From NCBI GenBank assembly GCA_015680685.1, contig MNCI01013753.1, forward strand, positions 200,923-264,922: a stretch of 64,000 nt of DNA. Direction: 5' to 3'. Both the position numbers and the translations under genes were made by a program. Shown in pieces: positions 21,830 to 33,000 of the stretch; position 1 is the first letter of the stretch, and each line of letters starts with the position of its first letter. The notes beneath the pieces are model-generated. The model was given only the letters and a program-made list of their open reading frames with translations, searched no databases and was not told the DNA's origin. Source of the stretch: Gnetum montanum. Its lineage: Eukaryota; Streptophyta; Gnetopsida; Gnetales; Gnetaceae.

Positions 21830-22264
21830 AATCTCTGGCCCTCACTCTCCATCCTCCGTTTAGAAAGGCGCAGGCTCTTCTTGGCTTCTGCGGTGTTCCT
21901 CTGACATTAATCGCTAGTAGAAATCAGTAATATGATCCAGCGGTGACATCATGCTTATGGGTGGTTCTACACAGATCCGGAAGGTCCAGCAGCCACTTTA
22001 GGACTTTTTTAATGGCAAGGAGCTCTGCAGGAGCATCAAACCCAACGAGGTCATTACTTACAGTGTAGCCGTACAGGCTACCATTCTCTCTGATGAGTCC
22101 AGCAACAAGGTCCAGGACCTGCTCCTCCTCGATGTAACTCCGTTGTCCCTGGGCATCAAGGCAGCAGGCATTAAAAACAACATCACCATCACCAATGACA
22201 AAGTGCGATTGATCAATGATGAGATCAAGCGCATGGTCTGCAGGGAAGACAAGACAAAGCAAAG
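21830..22264 (+). pseudogene. HSP70 gene fragment, second copy in the Tat-D 3' LTR
   Basis: Same captured segment as in the 5' LTR, with clearer frame: [51 protein letters not shown] and then [16 protein letters not shown]-to-TAG change interrupts it, and about 46 bases present at 12541-12590 are deleted here. Both copies share the internal deletion, so it predates the insertion of this element. Confidence 0.8.
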
Positions 22265-22828
22265 GTTATAACAGCCGCAAATTTTTACGGAACACACGGC
22301 AACATTACAGAACATGGTGGCAAAGCCTTCTTACGTGGTGACAGTTGATATAAATTTTTGGCAGGGTAGGATAATTTGAAACTATTTACTGGCAGTTCCA
22401 GGCCTAGTGCCTTGGCATTCAGACTTCACATTTTGAGCCATCACTGGATTTAAATTTCATTTTCCAGCAATCTTCATTTTTCCAAAGAAGCCAACAACAA
22501 ATTTTACGTAGGTTTAAAGTGCAAATAATTTATTTATATAAACTTACAAAAAATCGGCTGCTATCACCACCAACATCTACACTAAGGTGTATGTTGCATT
22601 ATTTTCTTACTACTACCTGTCCATAAAATTACCAGGGCTTCAAATGATATTTAACTTTTAAAACTTAAAAATTCTAAATAATAAAAATAAAAATAGCAAT
22701 TATATGGAGCTCTTGGATTTATTTTAAATAAATTATTATAGGCTATTGCTTATAAAAGCAATATTTGTAATATTTAGACATGCCAATGTTAGCATGATTT
22801 TCTCCAAAATTTTATGTATAAGTTACAA

Positions 22829-22920
22829 CTTCCTAACTTGTTGGCCAAGTAATCTTCCTAGCTTGTTGAGCAAGTAATCTGCTAACTTGTTGGGAAAGTA
22901 AATAACTTCCTTACTTGGGA
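22829..22920 (+). repeat. Minisatellite in the Tat-D 3' LTR, 3 copies
   Basis: Counterpart of 13486-13600 with one unit fewer. It ends about 50 bases before the TATA box at 22967-22974. Confidence 0.65.
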
Positions 22921-23078
22921 GAAAAGTTAGCTAATATATTTTAGAATGTAATTACCTTTTTTACCCTATAAAAAGGCTTCAAGGGTAAGAAGAAAAGACA
23001 CTCAATATCACACACTTGAACACACTTGGAGTTACAGATTATGAAAGATTGCTTGTAAGATGGCTTGCTAAAGAAAAT

Positions 23079-23108
23079 ATCACACACTTGAACACACTTG
23101 AACACACT
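23079..23108 (+). repeat. Short direct repeats at the Tat-D/Tat-E junction
   Basis: The motif TTGAACACACTTGG, present once in the LTR at 23016-23029, recurs here as a short run (CACTTGAACA repeats). It looks like a filler made of local sequence at a rearranged junction. Confidence 0.5.
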
Positions 23109-23903
23109 TGGAAAACATCGGCAGTTGGAAATACCAAACGAGGTTCCGTGTATACAGTTTTAACCATGGATCCGTGTGAGGGCTAAGCTGGAAAAACGAA
23201 TCCGCGGTGCCCTGAACGGTCTTGTCGATGAAACAGGGACTTACAGGTTAGTAAAAACGATGAAGATTACGAATATTTGCGTGGTTCGATTTGATTCGAG
23301 GGATCGTGGAATGAGAGGAAAATGACGTGGATAAATCGCTACGATGATAACGCTAAATACGCCAAGAGGAGGCTAACAGGAGAGAAACGCGTGATTTCAA
23401 AGATCTATGCTTTGATTCTTGAAAGAATGTATGATTTGTATGTCACGTTACAATGGGAGAGACCCCAATAACTTGATGTGAAAATAAGCACAAAACAACA
23501 AGAAAACTGTCCAAACAGAAGCCCGATCTACCTCGTAGGCCAAAGCTGGGATGCAAGGAAGGTCAAGCTCTGACGTCTACCGATCAACTGTTTCTGACTA
23601 GTAAAGCCTGTAAACCGGGCAAGACGACCTCATGATCCTTGTTCTGCTTCTTTGCTTCGAGTAGTTTCTACTCAGGACGACAATTGCTAATGGAGAAAGT
23701 CGTGTCTTCCCCAAAGGAATGATCGCTCTTGTTGCTGAGGCTCAAGCGAACTGTGCTCTGTTTCTGCTGAAAGGTGGTGCTGTCGACAATTGCCAAAAGG
23801 TTGCTCTCTGTTTCTCTGCTCAAGATGATAAGTGCTCCCTTCCTCAAAAAATGCTCTTGTCCTTTTGATTTGCCCACCCCCCTTGTATCTTTGTCAACTG
23901 GTG

Positions 23904-23911
23904 CATTTATA
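23904..23911 (-). promoter_or_regulatory. TATA box of the Tat-E 3' LTR
   Basis: TATAAATG on the minus strand, conserved at 39662-39669 in the 5' LTR. The cluster of GCGTAA motifs starts about 100 bases upstream of it in transcription sense. Confidence 0.55.
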
Positions 23912-24004
23912 GGCTGCGATGTCCCATGGAGAAGGTGCAACCCTGATGACGTGTATTCCGAACGTTTCGGGTACCGTTGACCTGACCATTTTATGTCAAA
24001 GTAT

Positions 24005-24375
24005 GACTACGCACAATATGCTCATTTGCGTATTGTGCGTATGAAGAGCAGGTGCGTGTTGAGCATGTTTCAACTGTTTTCAAGTTATATTACGCTCATT
24101 CTCATTGTGTTGTGTGTTTGAGCGTAATCTGGCATAAAAAACAATAGATGCAAAACTGTCTTACGCTCACTACGCAACCGCGCGTAACGAAGCGTAAACA
24201 ATGTCTAATCTTGGTGATGAAATATGCTATGATACGCACCATTGCGTAACGAGCGTAAAGACAAGTTATCCTCACGTCGTGAGAAAAGTGTTGAACTGTT
24301 GTACTTCTCTAGACTTTGCCTCTGACTATTTCAGAGCTCATTACGCTCATTACGCTACCGTGCGTAACAGAGCGT
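24005..24375 (-). promoter_or_regulatory. Cluster of inverted GCGTAA/TTACGC motifs upstream of the TATA box
   Basis: At least a dozen GCGTA or TACGC hexamer-like motifs occur, many in opposed pairs such as ATTACGCTCATTACGCTACC followed by GTGCGTAACAGAGCGTAA. The set is repeated in the 5' LTR at about 39765-40135 and further single motifs lie at 34410-34790. The place within U3 suggests transcription-factor sites or RNA hairpins; neither is proved. Confidence 0.55.
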
Positions 24376-25608
24376 AAAACTTATCTTTGAACAACGTTGA
24401 TGCACACTCTCGCTTGAATTGCAAATATTTGCTTGAGGCCGACTCGTAATTTTCACGGTGTTTCAATGGCCCCTCTTTGTTGACGATTAGAGGGCTTACC
24501 CTAAAGACGTCGACAAAGAATGTGAAACACCGAGTCAGTAGAAGCAAGAACAACGCCCATCCATGGCTACTCAAGCGTTGCCCTGTCAACATGGAAGAGC
24601 AAAGCTAGAGGGTATGGGAGATAGATGGGATGGCAGAAAACTGGTTCTGGGAAAACGTAAAATGAGTCAGGATGGTACGAGTATGAAATACGCATAAAAA
24701 TGTACACATATTTATGTCAACAGGAATGTTTTCAGATGATCGTGGCGCATCAGTATGAGATTTCTCTGTTACAAATTATAGCAGGAATGCTTGTAGAAGG
24801 AGCATTGCACATCACTTTTTGTGATATCTCTGCTACAATGTGTGATTGTGTATGGATTAGATTGCAGTATGAGTATGAAGGATGGGTGTTTGCATATATA
24901 GCTGTTACATACAGGAAGCAGATGATAGGGATGAAACGAGATAAGGGCTAAGTGTAAGGCTTTGAGAGGGATAAGCATGTAGTTTCAAGTGGACGAGCAA
25001 ACCTGAGCAGCCACCTCAAGACACTATTTTCCTTCGTCGCTCAGATGAATGCACCTTTGAACGATGTTTTCGCAACAAGTAACCTGCAACCATGAAAAAA
25101 AATAGAGGACACCATTGCTCTGGTGCCAGCAGGAGGCGAGGTTGTAGAAACGAGCATCATTTGATGCGAGGTAGGATGGTCTGACCGTGAAGAAGGATCC
25201 ATAATGTGAGGAAGAAACTTTCCATCTCGACACTCGGCCCAGCATATCACCGCCAAAAGGCATCAGACACAGTGCAGCTAACTGGTTGCAAAAGGAACCA
25301 GCCAGATGAATCTGTGAAGCCAGGGTCTGATAGTGATGATGCGTGGAGGTCCTTGAGCTCGTGGTCGACGAGGATTTCGTCGAGGTCCGGGCGGCAAGAC
25401 TAAACCCTCAGACATACCACCGTTGTAGTGGACGCAACAACGGCATCTCCGAGGGATCAGTAGTATGCCTCTCAGCTCATCCGAGGAATTAGTAGGATGC
25501 CGGTGGGGTGGCGACACTGAGATTGTCCCAATGCCCCACCCCGTCTGTCGCGTGGCTGCACAGAGGTGATCACGCTCGCCTGATTCGTATAACAGTAGTC
25601 GATGAATC

Positions 25609-26160
25609 CCAGCTTTAAGTCCCGGTAGACTGTCGTTGCTGATTTTAAGTCTCAGCAGACCATGGTCCCAGTTTAAAGTCCGGGCGGACCGAAAAGTGCT
25701 AGTTTTATGTCGTAGCGGACAGTGTCTGGGCTGGTTTATGGTCTCAGCAGACCGCGCTATGGATGCCAATTTCATGTCATGCCCCAAGGATAGAGCTATG
25801 CTAATTTTACGTCTCAGCAGATGGCTACTTACCTGTGCCAGTTTTGTGTCATGGTGGACAGCCGGTGGCAATTTAGCGTCGTGGCGGACGCGTCCAAAAG
25901 GTGCCAGTTTTTCGTCTTGGCGGACCTGTACAACATTGCGAGTTTTACATCGTAGAGGATGGTTACAACTTGCCAGTTTAGCGTCGTGGCGGACGGTCAA
26001 TGCCAGTTTAGCTTCGTGGCGGACGCGTGCAGAGAATGCCAGTTTAATGTCGTAGCGGACGATCAGTGCCAGTTTAACATCGTAGTGGACGATCAGTGCT
26101 AGTTTAACGTCGTAGCGAACGATCAGTGCTAGTTTAACGTCGTAGCGGACGATCATTGCC
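25609..26160 (-). repeat. Tandem array, 22-base core, 17 degenerate units
   Basis: Plus-strand cores of the type CCAGTTTAACGTCGTAGCGGAC recur 17 times with spacers of 5-20 bases. The last units (26040-26150) are the most uniform. Units 1-3 are also present in the 5' LTR (41372-41452); units 4-17 are only here. Hypervariable tandem repeats before the 3' LTR are known in Tat/Ogre elements. A 294-codon open frame over this array on the minus strand is an artefact of the repeat. Confidence 0.85.
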
Positions 26161-26186
26161 ATACCTGATTCACACCGTAGATACTG

Positions 26187-27390
26187 CTAAATGTAATACC
26201 GCTTCAGATATACATGATTTATAGGGTTTGGTAATTCACCGTCGTTGATGTCTGCTAGTCTGAATGCTCCGTTGCTGTATGCGTCAACCACCAAGAAAGG
26301 GCCCTCCAAGTTTGCAGAGAACTTGCCTACTAGTTCGCGCACGGCCTTGAGAACTAGGTCTCCTTTCTTGATTGGACGTTGCTGAAGGTTGTGACGATGC
26401 TTCTGTCTCTGTTTTTCTTGATATTTTTCAATTGTGTCAAGAGCCTGTATTCGCTTCTCTTCTATTGAATCCAAATCCATTATCCGAGCCTTAGTGTGTT
26501 GAGCCTCATTTATAATGGTGGAGAGGACCATTCTCAGAGAAGGAATTTGCAACTCAAGGGGTAACACTGCTTCAGACCCGTAAACGAGGCTATAGGGCGT
26601 ACTACTTGTAGCTGTCCTACATGTAGTACGATACGCCCATAGCACATAGAGTATTTTGTCATGCCACCGTCTCTTGTTACCGTCGAGCATTTTCTTGAGC
26701 AGATTGATGATTACTTTATTCGATGCTTCAGCTTGACCATTCGCTTGCAGGTAATAGGGGGAGGAAAAAGACTGTCTAATGCCTAGGTTATCACAGAAGG
26801 ATTTGGTTTCCATGCTACTAAACTGTGGCCCATTGTCGGTCACAATAGTCATTGGGAGACCAAATCTGGTCACTATATTGTCCAGGATAAAATGGCAAAC
26901 CTGTTGGGATGTGATCTTCCGTAGGGGGACAGCTTCTACCCACTTCGTAAAATACTCAGTAGTGGTAATAATGAAGCTGTGTCCTGCAGAAGATTTCGGC
27001 GCGATGGGTCCTATAATGTCAAGTCCCCATCGTTGAAATGGCCATGTTATCTGCGTTGTATGTAATTCTGTGGGTGACATGTGTATGAGGTTCGCATGAT
27101 GCTGACACGTGTCACAAGTTTTAACCTTTGTCAGGCAATATTTTTCCATGCGTGGCTAGTAGTACCCTAAGCGATGGATTTTTAGGGCCATAGCTCATGG
27201 TGCTACATGGCCGCCGCACAGTCCCTCGTGAACTTCGTCGACTATATGCTGTGGTTGACTTTTGTCGACGCAAGTAAGCAGCACGCCATCGAAAGAGTGT
27301 CTATAGAGAGTACTGTCTCCTATGATGACGTACTGCTTAGCCTGTTTGCAAATCACATCTTTCTATGCGCGTGTCAATTCAGGCGGTAAT
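26187..27390 (-). pseudogene. Tat-E integrase
   Basis: The best preserved domain in the window: 26187-27149 is one open frame of 320 codons. It shows the zinc-finger Cys pair (KTCDTCQHHA), RWGLDIIGPIAP with the first catalytic Asp, IVTDNGPQFSS with the second, and QANGQAEASNKVI with the Glu. KKGDLVLKAV and EGPFLVVDAYSNGAFRL form the C-terminal GPY/F-like module. Upstream, 27150-27390 supplies the HH part after two stops. It ends YLKRYYI at 26187, close to the tandem array. Confidence 0.9.
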
Positions 27391-27529
27391 TCACCCTACA
27401 GAAGGTAAGATTTAATGTTGTCGTACCACTTAGGCGTGCTCTCCTCGAGAAGAGAAGAGATTTGCACCACCTGAATGACAGGATCTGTGTAGTCTGTTAT
27501 CAATGCAGGGCAGGTGTCAAGCAGATGTG

Positions 27530-27945
27530 AAGGTACGTGTAAAGCTAGGGTGGCCAGTGCGTCGGCCAGCGTGTTGTCAGTGCGTGGCACGTGTTAGGCA
27601 TCGATGGTCGCAAATCGTCTTAGAAGATCTTTAGCCTTATCGCAGTAGGGCTGCAAATGTACAACTTTGCAGGCGTAGACCCCTGTGATCTAATTTATGA
27701 AAAGCATCGAATCACCCCTAACCGCCAGGTGTTGAACATCGAGCTCGCTGGTAGTTAATAATCCCCTGAGGAGCCCCTTGTACTCTACCACATTGTTCGT
27801 ACAAGGGAAGGTCAAGCGATAATCGTGTAGATGCACATCCTCAGGTGATAGCGTAATAATAGTGGCTGCACTGCCACCTCTAGCAGTTGAAGCTTCGTCG
27901 AAATACAAGGTTGCTTCAGGGCCTGTGAAGACAGAGCTTAAAGTA
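27530..27945 (-). pseudogene. Tat-E archaeal-type RNase H (aRH)
   Basis: The second RNase H that is typical of Tat elements, placed between RH and integrase. It shows LYFDEASTARGGSAATII, FPCTNNVVEYKGLLRGL and AVRGDSMLFIN, keeping the three acidic residues. After a stop at 27690 the frame continues to RTDNTLADALATLAL (27590-27540), which holds the last catalytic Asp. It is presumably the functional RNase H of the lineage. Confidence 0.8.
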
Positions 27946-28085
27946 TGTACATGTTCATCAGGAAATTCTGGCTCTATTGTTGTTTGATTATCAACTGGTG
28001 ATGTTACTAACTAGTCAGCTATCGCTTGGCCCTTAGTAGAAGATTGACCAACATAATGCAGATCGAATTCTGCCGTGATAGCCTT

Positions 28086-28480
28086 CTAGCGAGCGATCCT
28101 ACTCCTTTCATACAAATTATGCATAATGGTCCTAAGGATGTTATTTTTGCAAATGATGTTAACCTGGCTACGGAAAAGGTAATGTCTACATTTCTTAAGC
28201 GTAAAAACTAATGCTAGGAAATTATGCTCTACCTCGTTATACCTCGTTTCGTACGCATATAGAGCATGACTCAAGTAGTAGATAGGCACTTCCGACCCAT
28301 CGTCCCTCCTTTGACAAAGCAATGCTGCTAACGCTACATCCGAAGTTGTGAGGTAAATGTAAAATGGCAAGTCCCTTTGTGGTGGGAAAACCGTAGGTAA
28401 ATGCTGAAGTTCCTATTTTATGCTATCAAACGCGCGTTGGCAGTCTTCCGTCCATTCGAAATTAACCCCCTTTTTTAGCA
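28086..28480 (-). pseudogene. Tat-E degenerate Ty3-type RNase H
   Basis: The segment reads FYIYLTTSDVALAALLCQ; the family's DAS at the catalytic start is TTS here, so the first Asp is lost as in Tat-D. YLSHALYAYETRYNEVEHNF and TLKKCRHYLFRSQV follow. One stop lies upstream at about 28417. Confidence 0.75.
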
Positions 28481-28547
28481 GATGCTGCATAGGGTGTAGC
28501 TTGTCGGTTAATCTCGAGATGAATCGGCGTATGAATTGCAAGCATCC

Positions 28548-29655
28548 CTATAACCCACGTAATTTCTTGAGGTCTGTTGGACGCGTTAACCCGACAATGG
28601 CTTTGACCTTATCAGGGTCAACTCGTATGCCGGCTTCTGATACCACAAACCCCAACATGCACCCGGTTTTATCTCCGAATACGCATTTCTTTGGGTTAAG
28701 CCGGAGCTCATATTTGGAGCATCTTTTAAGGACTAACTCCAAATCTCCTGAATGATCCTCAGACTTTAAAGACTTCACAACTATATCGTCTACATAATCA
28801 TTCAGTCTCTCTAAGAGGTAATCGCTAAAGATGTACATCATAGCTTGTTGATACGTTGCTCCGGCATTCTTTAGACCAAACAGCATCATAGTATAACAAA
28901 AGGTACCCCAAGGTGTCATGAATGTCATGGTTAACTGATGTTCTGGGTTTATGCAAATCTGGTTATAACCAGAAAAACCATCCATGAAGGATAGAAGTGC
29001 ATGCCCAGCTGTTGTATCGACTAGTTGGTCGATACTCGGAAGTGGGAAGTTATCCTTGATTGTGGCCTTGTTCAAATCCCGGAAATCTATGCAGATGCGT
29101 ATACTCCCGGTCTTCTTCTGCATGACCACAATGTTAGATACCCAGTCTGAGTAATCGACCGCACGGATGAAACCAGCCTGATATAGTTTGGTGATTTCAT
29201 CACGCATGGCTAGCGCGATCTCTGGCTTGATTTTGCGTACCTTTTGTCTTACTGCTTTAATTTGTGGATCTAAGATGATGTTATGTTGGATTAGCCTGGG
29301 ATCTATCCTCGTATGACCATGCAAAGACAGTGATGTTGTCTTGCAGGACTTGTTTTATGGCATCATGCGTTTCTCGATCTAATAGGGAACTAACCTTAAG
29401 CGTTTTAGTGTCGCCCCTATGTGTAACGATAGAGACCTCATCAATGGGATCTTTGGTTATGTCCCCAGCTTCTAGGTCTAGCATGCGCGTCGACTGTTCT
29501 GGGCATTCTGGGGACATCTCCGACGCAACTATAGTTACGACTTCTAAAAGGGGGTTAACGTCTATAATCATGGAATCGAATTGCCTAACTACCTTCCCGA
29601 ATGGGCCCGTCAAAGTTAAAGGTGCTGATAATGTTGCGTCCATTTGTTGTTTATC
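28548..29655 (-). pseudogene. Tat-E reverse transcriptase
   Basis: Two overlapping open frames cover it. The first (29670-29281) is the pre-RT region ending VFAWSYED. The second (29324-28548, 258 codons) has YQAGFIRAVDYSDWVSNIVV, GSIRICIDFRDLNKA, NFPLPSIDQLVD, FMDGFSGYNQI, LFGLKNAGATYQ, the catalytic NDYVDDIVVKS, LNPKKCVFG and LGFVVSEAGI. A frameshift near 29300 and a stop at 28548 break it. A good 3' splice site (GTGTTTGCAG) precedes the region at 29656-29658. Confidence 0.88.
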
Positions 29656-30047
29656 CTGCAAACACCACAAAGTGCGTAAATGGTTAGGAAGAAGATGACG
29701 TGATGGCTAGCAAATGTGGAAAGCTAGCAGAATTTTGAATATTGTAATGAAGTTGTAATCAATGCTACCCGATTACGAGGTGATAAGATGTGGTAGTTTA
29801 ACATCATTTCAGACAGTGGTGCGTGCGATATCAGTCGCATTGATATCCTGATTTTCGGGTTCCGTTTAAGGAAGGTCCCACTGCAATCGGATATCAAGTC
29901 GGTGATCCTCGCATATAAGTAGATGATTTTTTGGTGAGAATGGACTATTGGCTATTGTGAATTCGAATTCGTAAGTATTACCTAGCGAGATAAAGAAGAG
30001 CAAAAGATTTGAAGGTGCGAAGCTATGGAAGTGTTGAACCTGTGATA

Positions 30048-33000
30048 ATGGTGCCTATGACGAAGAGGAAGAATACCAAATTGGCTAAAATCGACGAGGT
30101 ACAGGAGAACCTGGAGCGTGTTCAACAGGCCGTGGTTGAAGTGCGCGACCCGACACCTTTGAACTGGTAGGCCATTCCTTGCGTGCTTGTGCTATTTCAG
30201 CATTTTTTTTATACAGCGTTCTTCGTGTAAATGAGGGTTTTGGATTATGGACCTCGCGTTACGGCGAGGGTTTGGTATGGTCGCGTCTATCGTTGTTATC
30301 AGAGACGGACCTTGCACTGTTGCAAGGATTTGGGCGATTTCGACATAGATGGCTAAGCGTAATGTGTAACTTTTCTGTATTAATGATGCAAATGTAAATC
30401 TAGATGTTAATTTATGTATTGCGTTTTCTGTATAGTGTCGTGCTAAAGCCTATTCTGATTGTGTTAGACATCATTGGGGTTTTGTGTTGGATAAACCCCA
30501 TCGTCCCGAATGTCCCTCCTCCGCAAACTCGATTGCAAGGGAAGGCCATCTGGTTCTGAAGGGGCGGCGCTGGAGTTTCTGCAGTTCTTACTGTGCAACT
30601 TCAGCATCATTGTGTGGTCTCATCTGTCTGGCAATATTGCCGGTGCCATTTTAGAGCACCTGCTGGCGGAGTTTGCACAGGGGATTTTGGCTTTCTTGAC
30701 AGACGGGGCCATCGATACGGGTCGTCCCGAGGACCAAGCACTCAGTGCCTGAGGTTTGAGGTGCTTAAGATGGATCTGGGAAATGGCCTGTTTCAGTTGT
30801 TATCATGCATATAACACGTTGTTCGTGGCTCGCCATGTCTCAACCTATTTCCAGAACCCGTAAGGCACGGTGTACTACGCAGGCGGGTAAGCAAGTTCTG
30901 TCAACTGTATTGTTTTTGTTGTTGTTACATGTTTGTTATCGATGTGAAATATAAGAGTCTATGTGAAAAATGTAAGATAAGACTACGTTTTTTGGTACAG
31001 GTTTTTCATTCATGACAACAGGTTAATCAGAGATGGTGATACGCTGTTCTGGGCCGAAACGGCAATAAAGGCGTTTACCTCAACCAGCAACGTGTGCGCC
31101 GGTGTTATAGGACAGATTGGCCACGAGATGCATGAGTATCCCACCTGCTACGATCAACCTTTTAAGAATTGCCAGGAGCTCGGGTGGCTGCACGATGAAT
31201 GGACCTTAGATCCGCCCCTTACCGTTGAGGACATGCAGAGGAACCTTCCGCCATTTCCTTTCCCCTTTGTACCTGGTAAGGCCACTGCGTGTTCTAATGT
31301 TATGCATGTAGTTGTGGGTTGTGGACATTGCGTAATAGCGTTTCTATTTGGCTTGTGTTTCATGCTGTTCAGTCAGGGAATCCCGGGAGATTACCCTTAC
31401 GATTTTCGGCCGCGAGGCGAGAGATGTCCTCTTCCGCTACGGCAACATCAAGGACGCACAGCGCTGGCTCGGCCACTCGGCGGCCCCAGTCACGGTGACC
31501 GCCAAGATTCAGGTAGTAGGGCTAATGCATCTATTTTTAGCTATGACTTCTGATGTCCCCGCCAGTGAAATGCTAACCCTGTTCAACTCCTTCAATGAGA
31601 AGGTGGAGCGTTTTTGCACGCGCGTGCATAATGTGCGTGTAAGTTTCGATATTAACGCTCAACTCTTCGAAGACCCGTTGGCGTCCCCTCGAATGACCTT
31701 CCCGTGAAGGCGAAGGCGAAGGCGAAGAGGAGCCTTGAATTCCAGGAGTGGCTGAAGGAGTGGGTAAGGATCCCAAAGGAGACCAAAGGGTTTCCTTGCG
31801 AAAGATTCGAGATGGGAGTTGCCAAGACGCTTTATCCCCTTTTTTGGGCCCGGACTTTCCCCAAAACCCTCTCGCAAGGGAAGTTCTTTTCTGTAGAACA
31901 GACCCGTATTATGCCAGAGGTTCTGGAAGAGGGGACCCAGTTCAATTGGGCAAGCTATTTTGCCAAGGGACTGCGCAGTGAAATGGTCAAGCTTTGCCAG
32001 AAGCTTGACTCCCGTTTCAATGTGCATTACGCCTTTTTCATAGCTTGCCTCCAGTGGTTTCCTGAGTTTCTGGTCATCCAGAGGAATGGGGTCTGGGCGC
32101 AGCAAGACCGAAACCAGCTGTCCAGACCTTGGATTACCCACATTCTCAGCACTACCCATGGGCAGGATCCACCGGAAGGGATCGGGGAGTCACTGTCTGT
32201 AACGACTAAAGGTTTAGCGGTGCCCCAAGTGCGAGGCCTCAACAGCGTAGGCGGGATAATGCCTACTTACACCGGCGATGCCTCGCGAGGGAAATGCCTG
32301 GCGGAAGAAATTGTAGAACCGGCGGCTCGGCGCAAAAGGCTCCGTATAGCCGAGGCCCCTGGGAGTGATGCGGGTCGAACTACCGCGATCAAAGTTCAGC
32401 GGAGTAAGCTTCCGCCTGGTAAGTGTGAAGGGATTGTATTACGCAATGTTTATTCAGATGGTTTGGCATGACATGCTAACATGTGGTGATATGAACAGTA
32501 AAAATTACAGAGCAACTGACCCCTGAGACAGGGGTAGTAATACTAAGTCGCGGGGAGGGAGCCTCAATTTTGGAAGAAGAGGCCCCAGCTGTTAACGTGA
32601 GCCGTGTACAGGTTCCAGTGCGTGAGGAGGCCCCAGCTGCTAGCGGGAGCCGTGCATATGACCAGATACACGAGGAGGCTCCAGCTACTGGGACTAGCGG
32701 CACACAAGATCACGTGCGTGAAGAGAAAGGGGCGGAAGAGATTGGTGAAGTTGCCACTGTCACTGGAAGAGGTAATGAGTGTGTTAGCGAGTTTGCAGGA
32801 TTCTATTCATAGATGGAATGTCTAACCGGATTATGCTACAGGGGAAGAGGATGCATCTACGTCTGCCGTTGTGAGCAAAATGTGGAGAGACTTCCCTGAC
32901 AAATTTGCCTTCATGGAAGACGTCGTTAGTGACATGATCGAGCGTCTAGAGCACGTCGAACCTGGCGCTGGTATGTTATAGCCGTAATGAGTTGTCGATA

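Larger units (their letters stand above)
11692..23078 (+). mobile_element. Tat-D, Ty3/gypsy Tat-lineage element
   Basis: A plus-strand element with a 2559-base 5' LTR (TGTTG...CAACA), leader, gag, protease fused in frame to an archaeal-type RNase H, RT, degenerate RNase H, integrase start (then a sequence gap), an extra ORF, a polypurine tract and a 3' LTR. The 3' LTR breaks off at 23078. The aRH domain and the degenerate internal RNase H are Tat hallmarks. It is inserted in the gag leader of Athila-1. Single stops disrupt gag and RT, so this copy is dead, though many domains are well preserved. Confidence 0.85.
21084..23078 (+). repeat. 3' LTR of Tat-D, truncated at its 3' end
   Basis: Aligns with 11692-13765 of the 5' LTR through the HSP70 segment, minisatellite (22829-22920) and TATA box (22967). 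Similarity stops at GCTAAAGAAAA, so about 485 bases of the LTR end are missing. A short repeated segment and then Tat-E follow. Confidence 0.85.
23109..25720 (-). repeat. 3' LTR of Tat-E
   Basis: About 2.6 kb matching 38864-41460 throughout. The low-coordinate end starts TGGAAAACATC (TGACGAAAAAAGTC in the other copy), the expected LTR terminus. The high-coordinate end is uncertain, because similarity stops inside a tandem array at 25720 and no TG is seen there. Several short open frames inside it (e.g. 23668-23940, 24350-24592) have counterparts in the other LTR but no recognisable content. Confidence 0.85.

Noticed and set aside
24350-24978. Short open frames repeated in both Tat-E LTRs (also 40108-40772)
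   Set aside because: They repeat only because the LTR is duplicated. They have no domain, differ in length between copies and overlap on both strands.
25278-26162. A 294-codon open frame on the minus strand
   Set aside because: It consists largely of the translated 22-base tandem array (repeated RYDVKLA-like units) and continues through LTR sequence. Its openness follows from the repeat structure.
31659-32242. Minus-strand frames within the antisense gene region
   Set aside because: The plus strand shows frame-keeping splice junctions and coherent composition. The minus-strand frames are shadows, and no Tat protein would be expected there.
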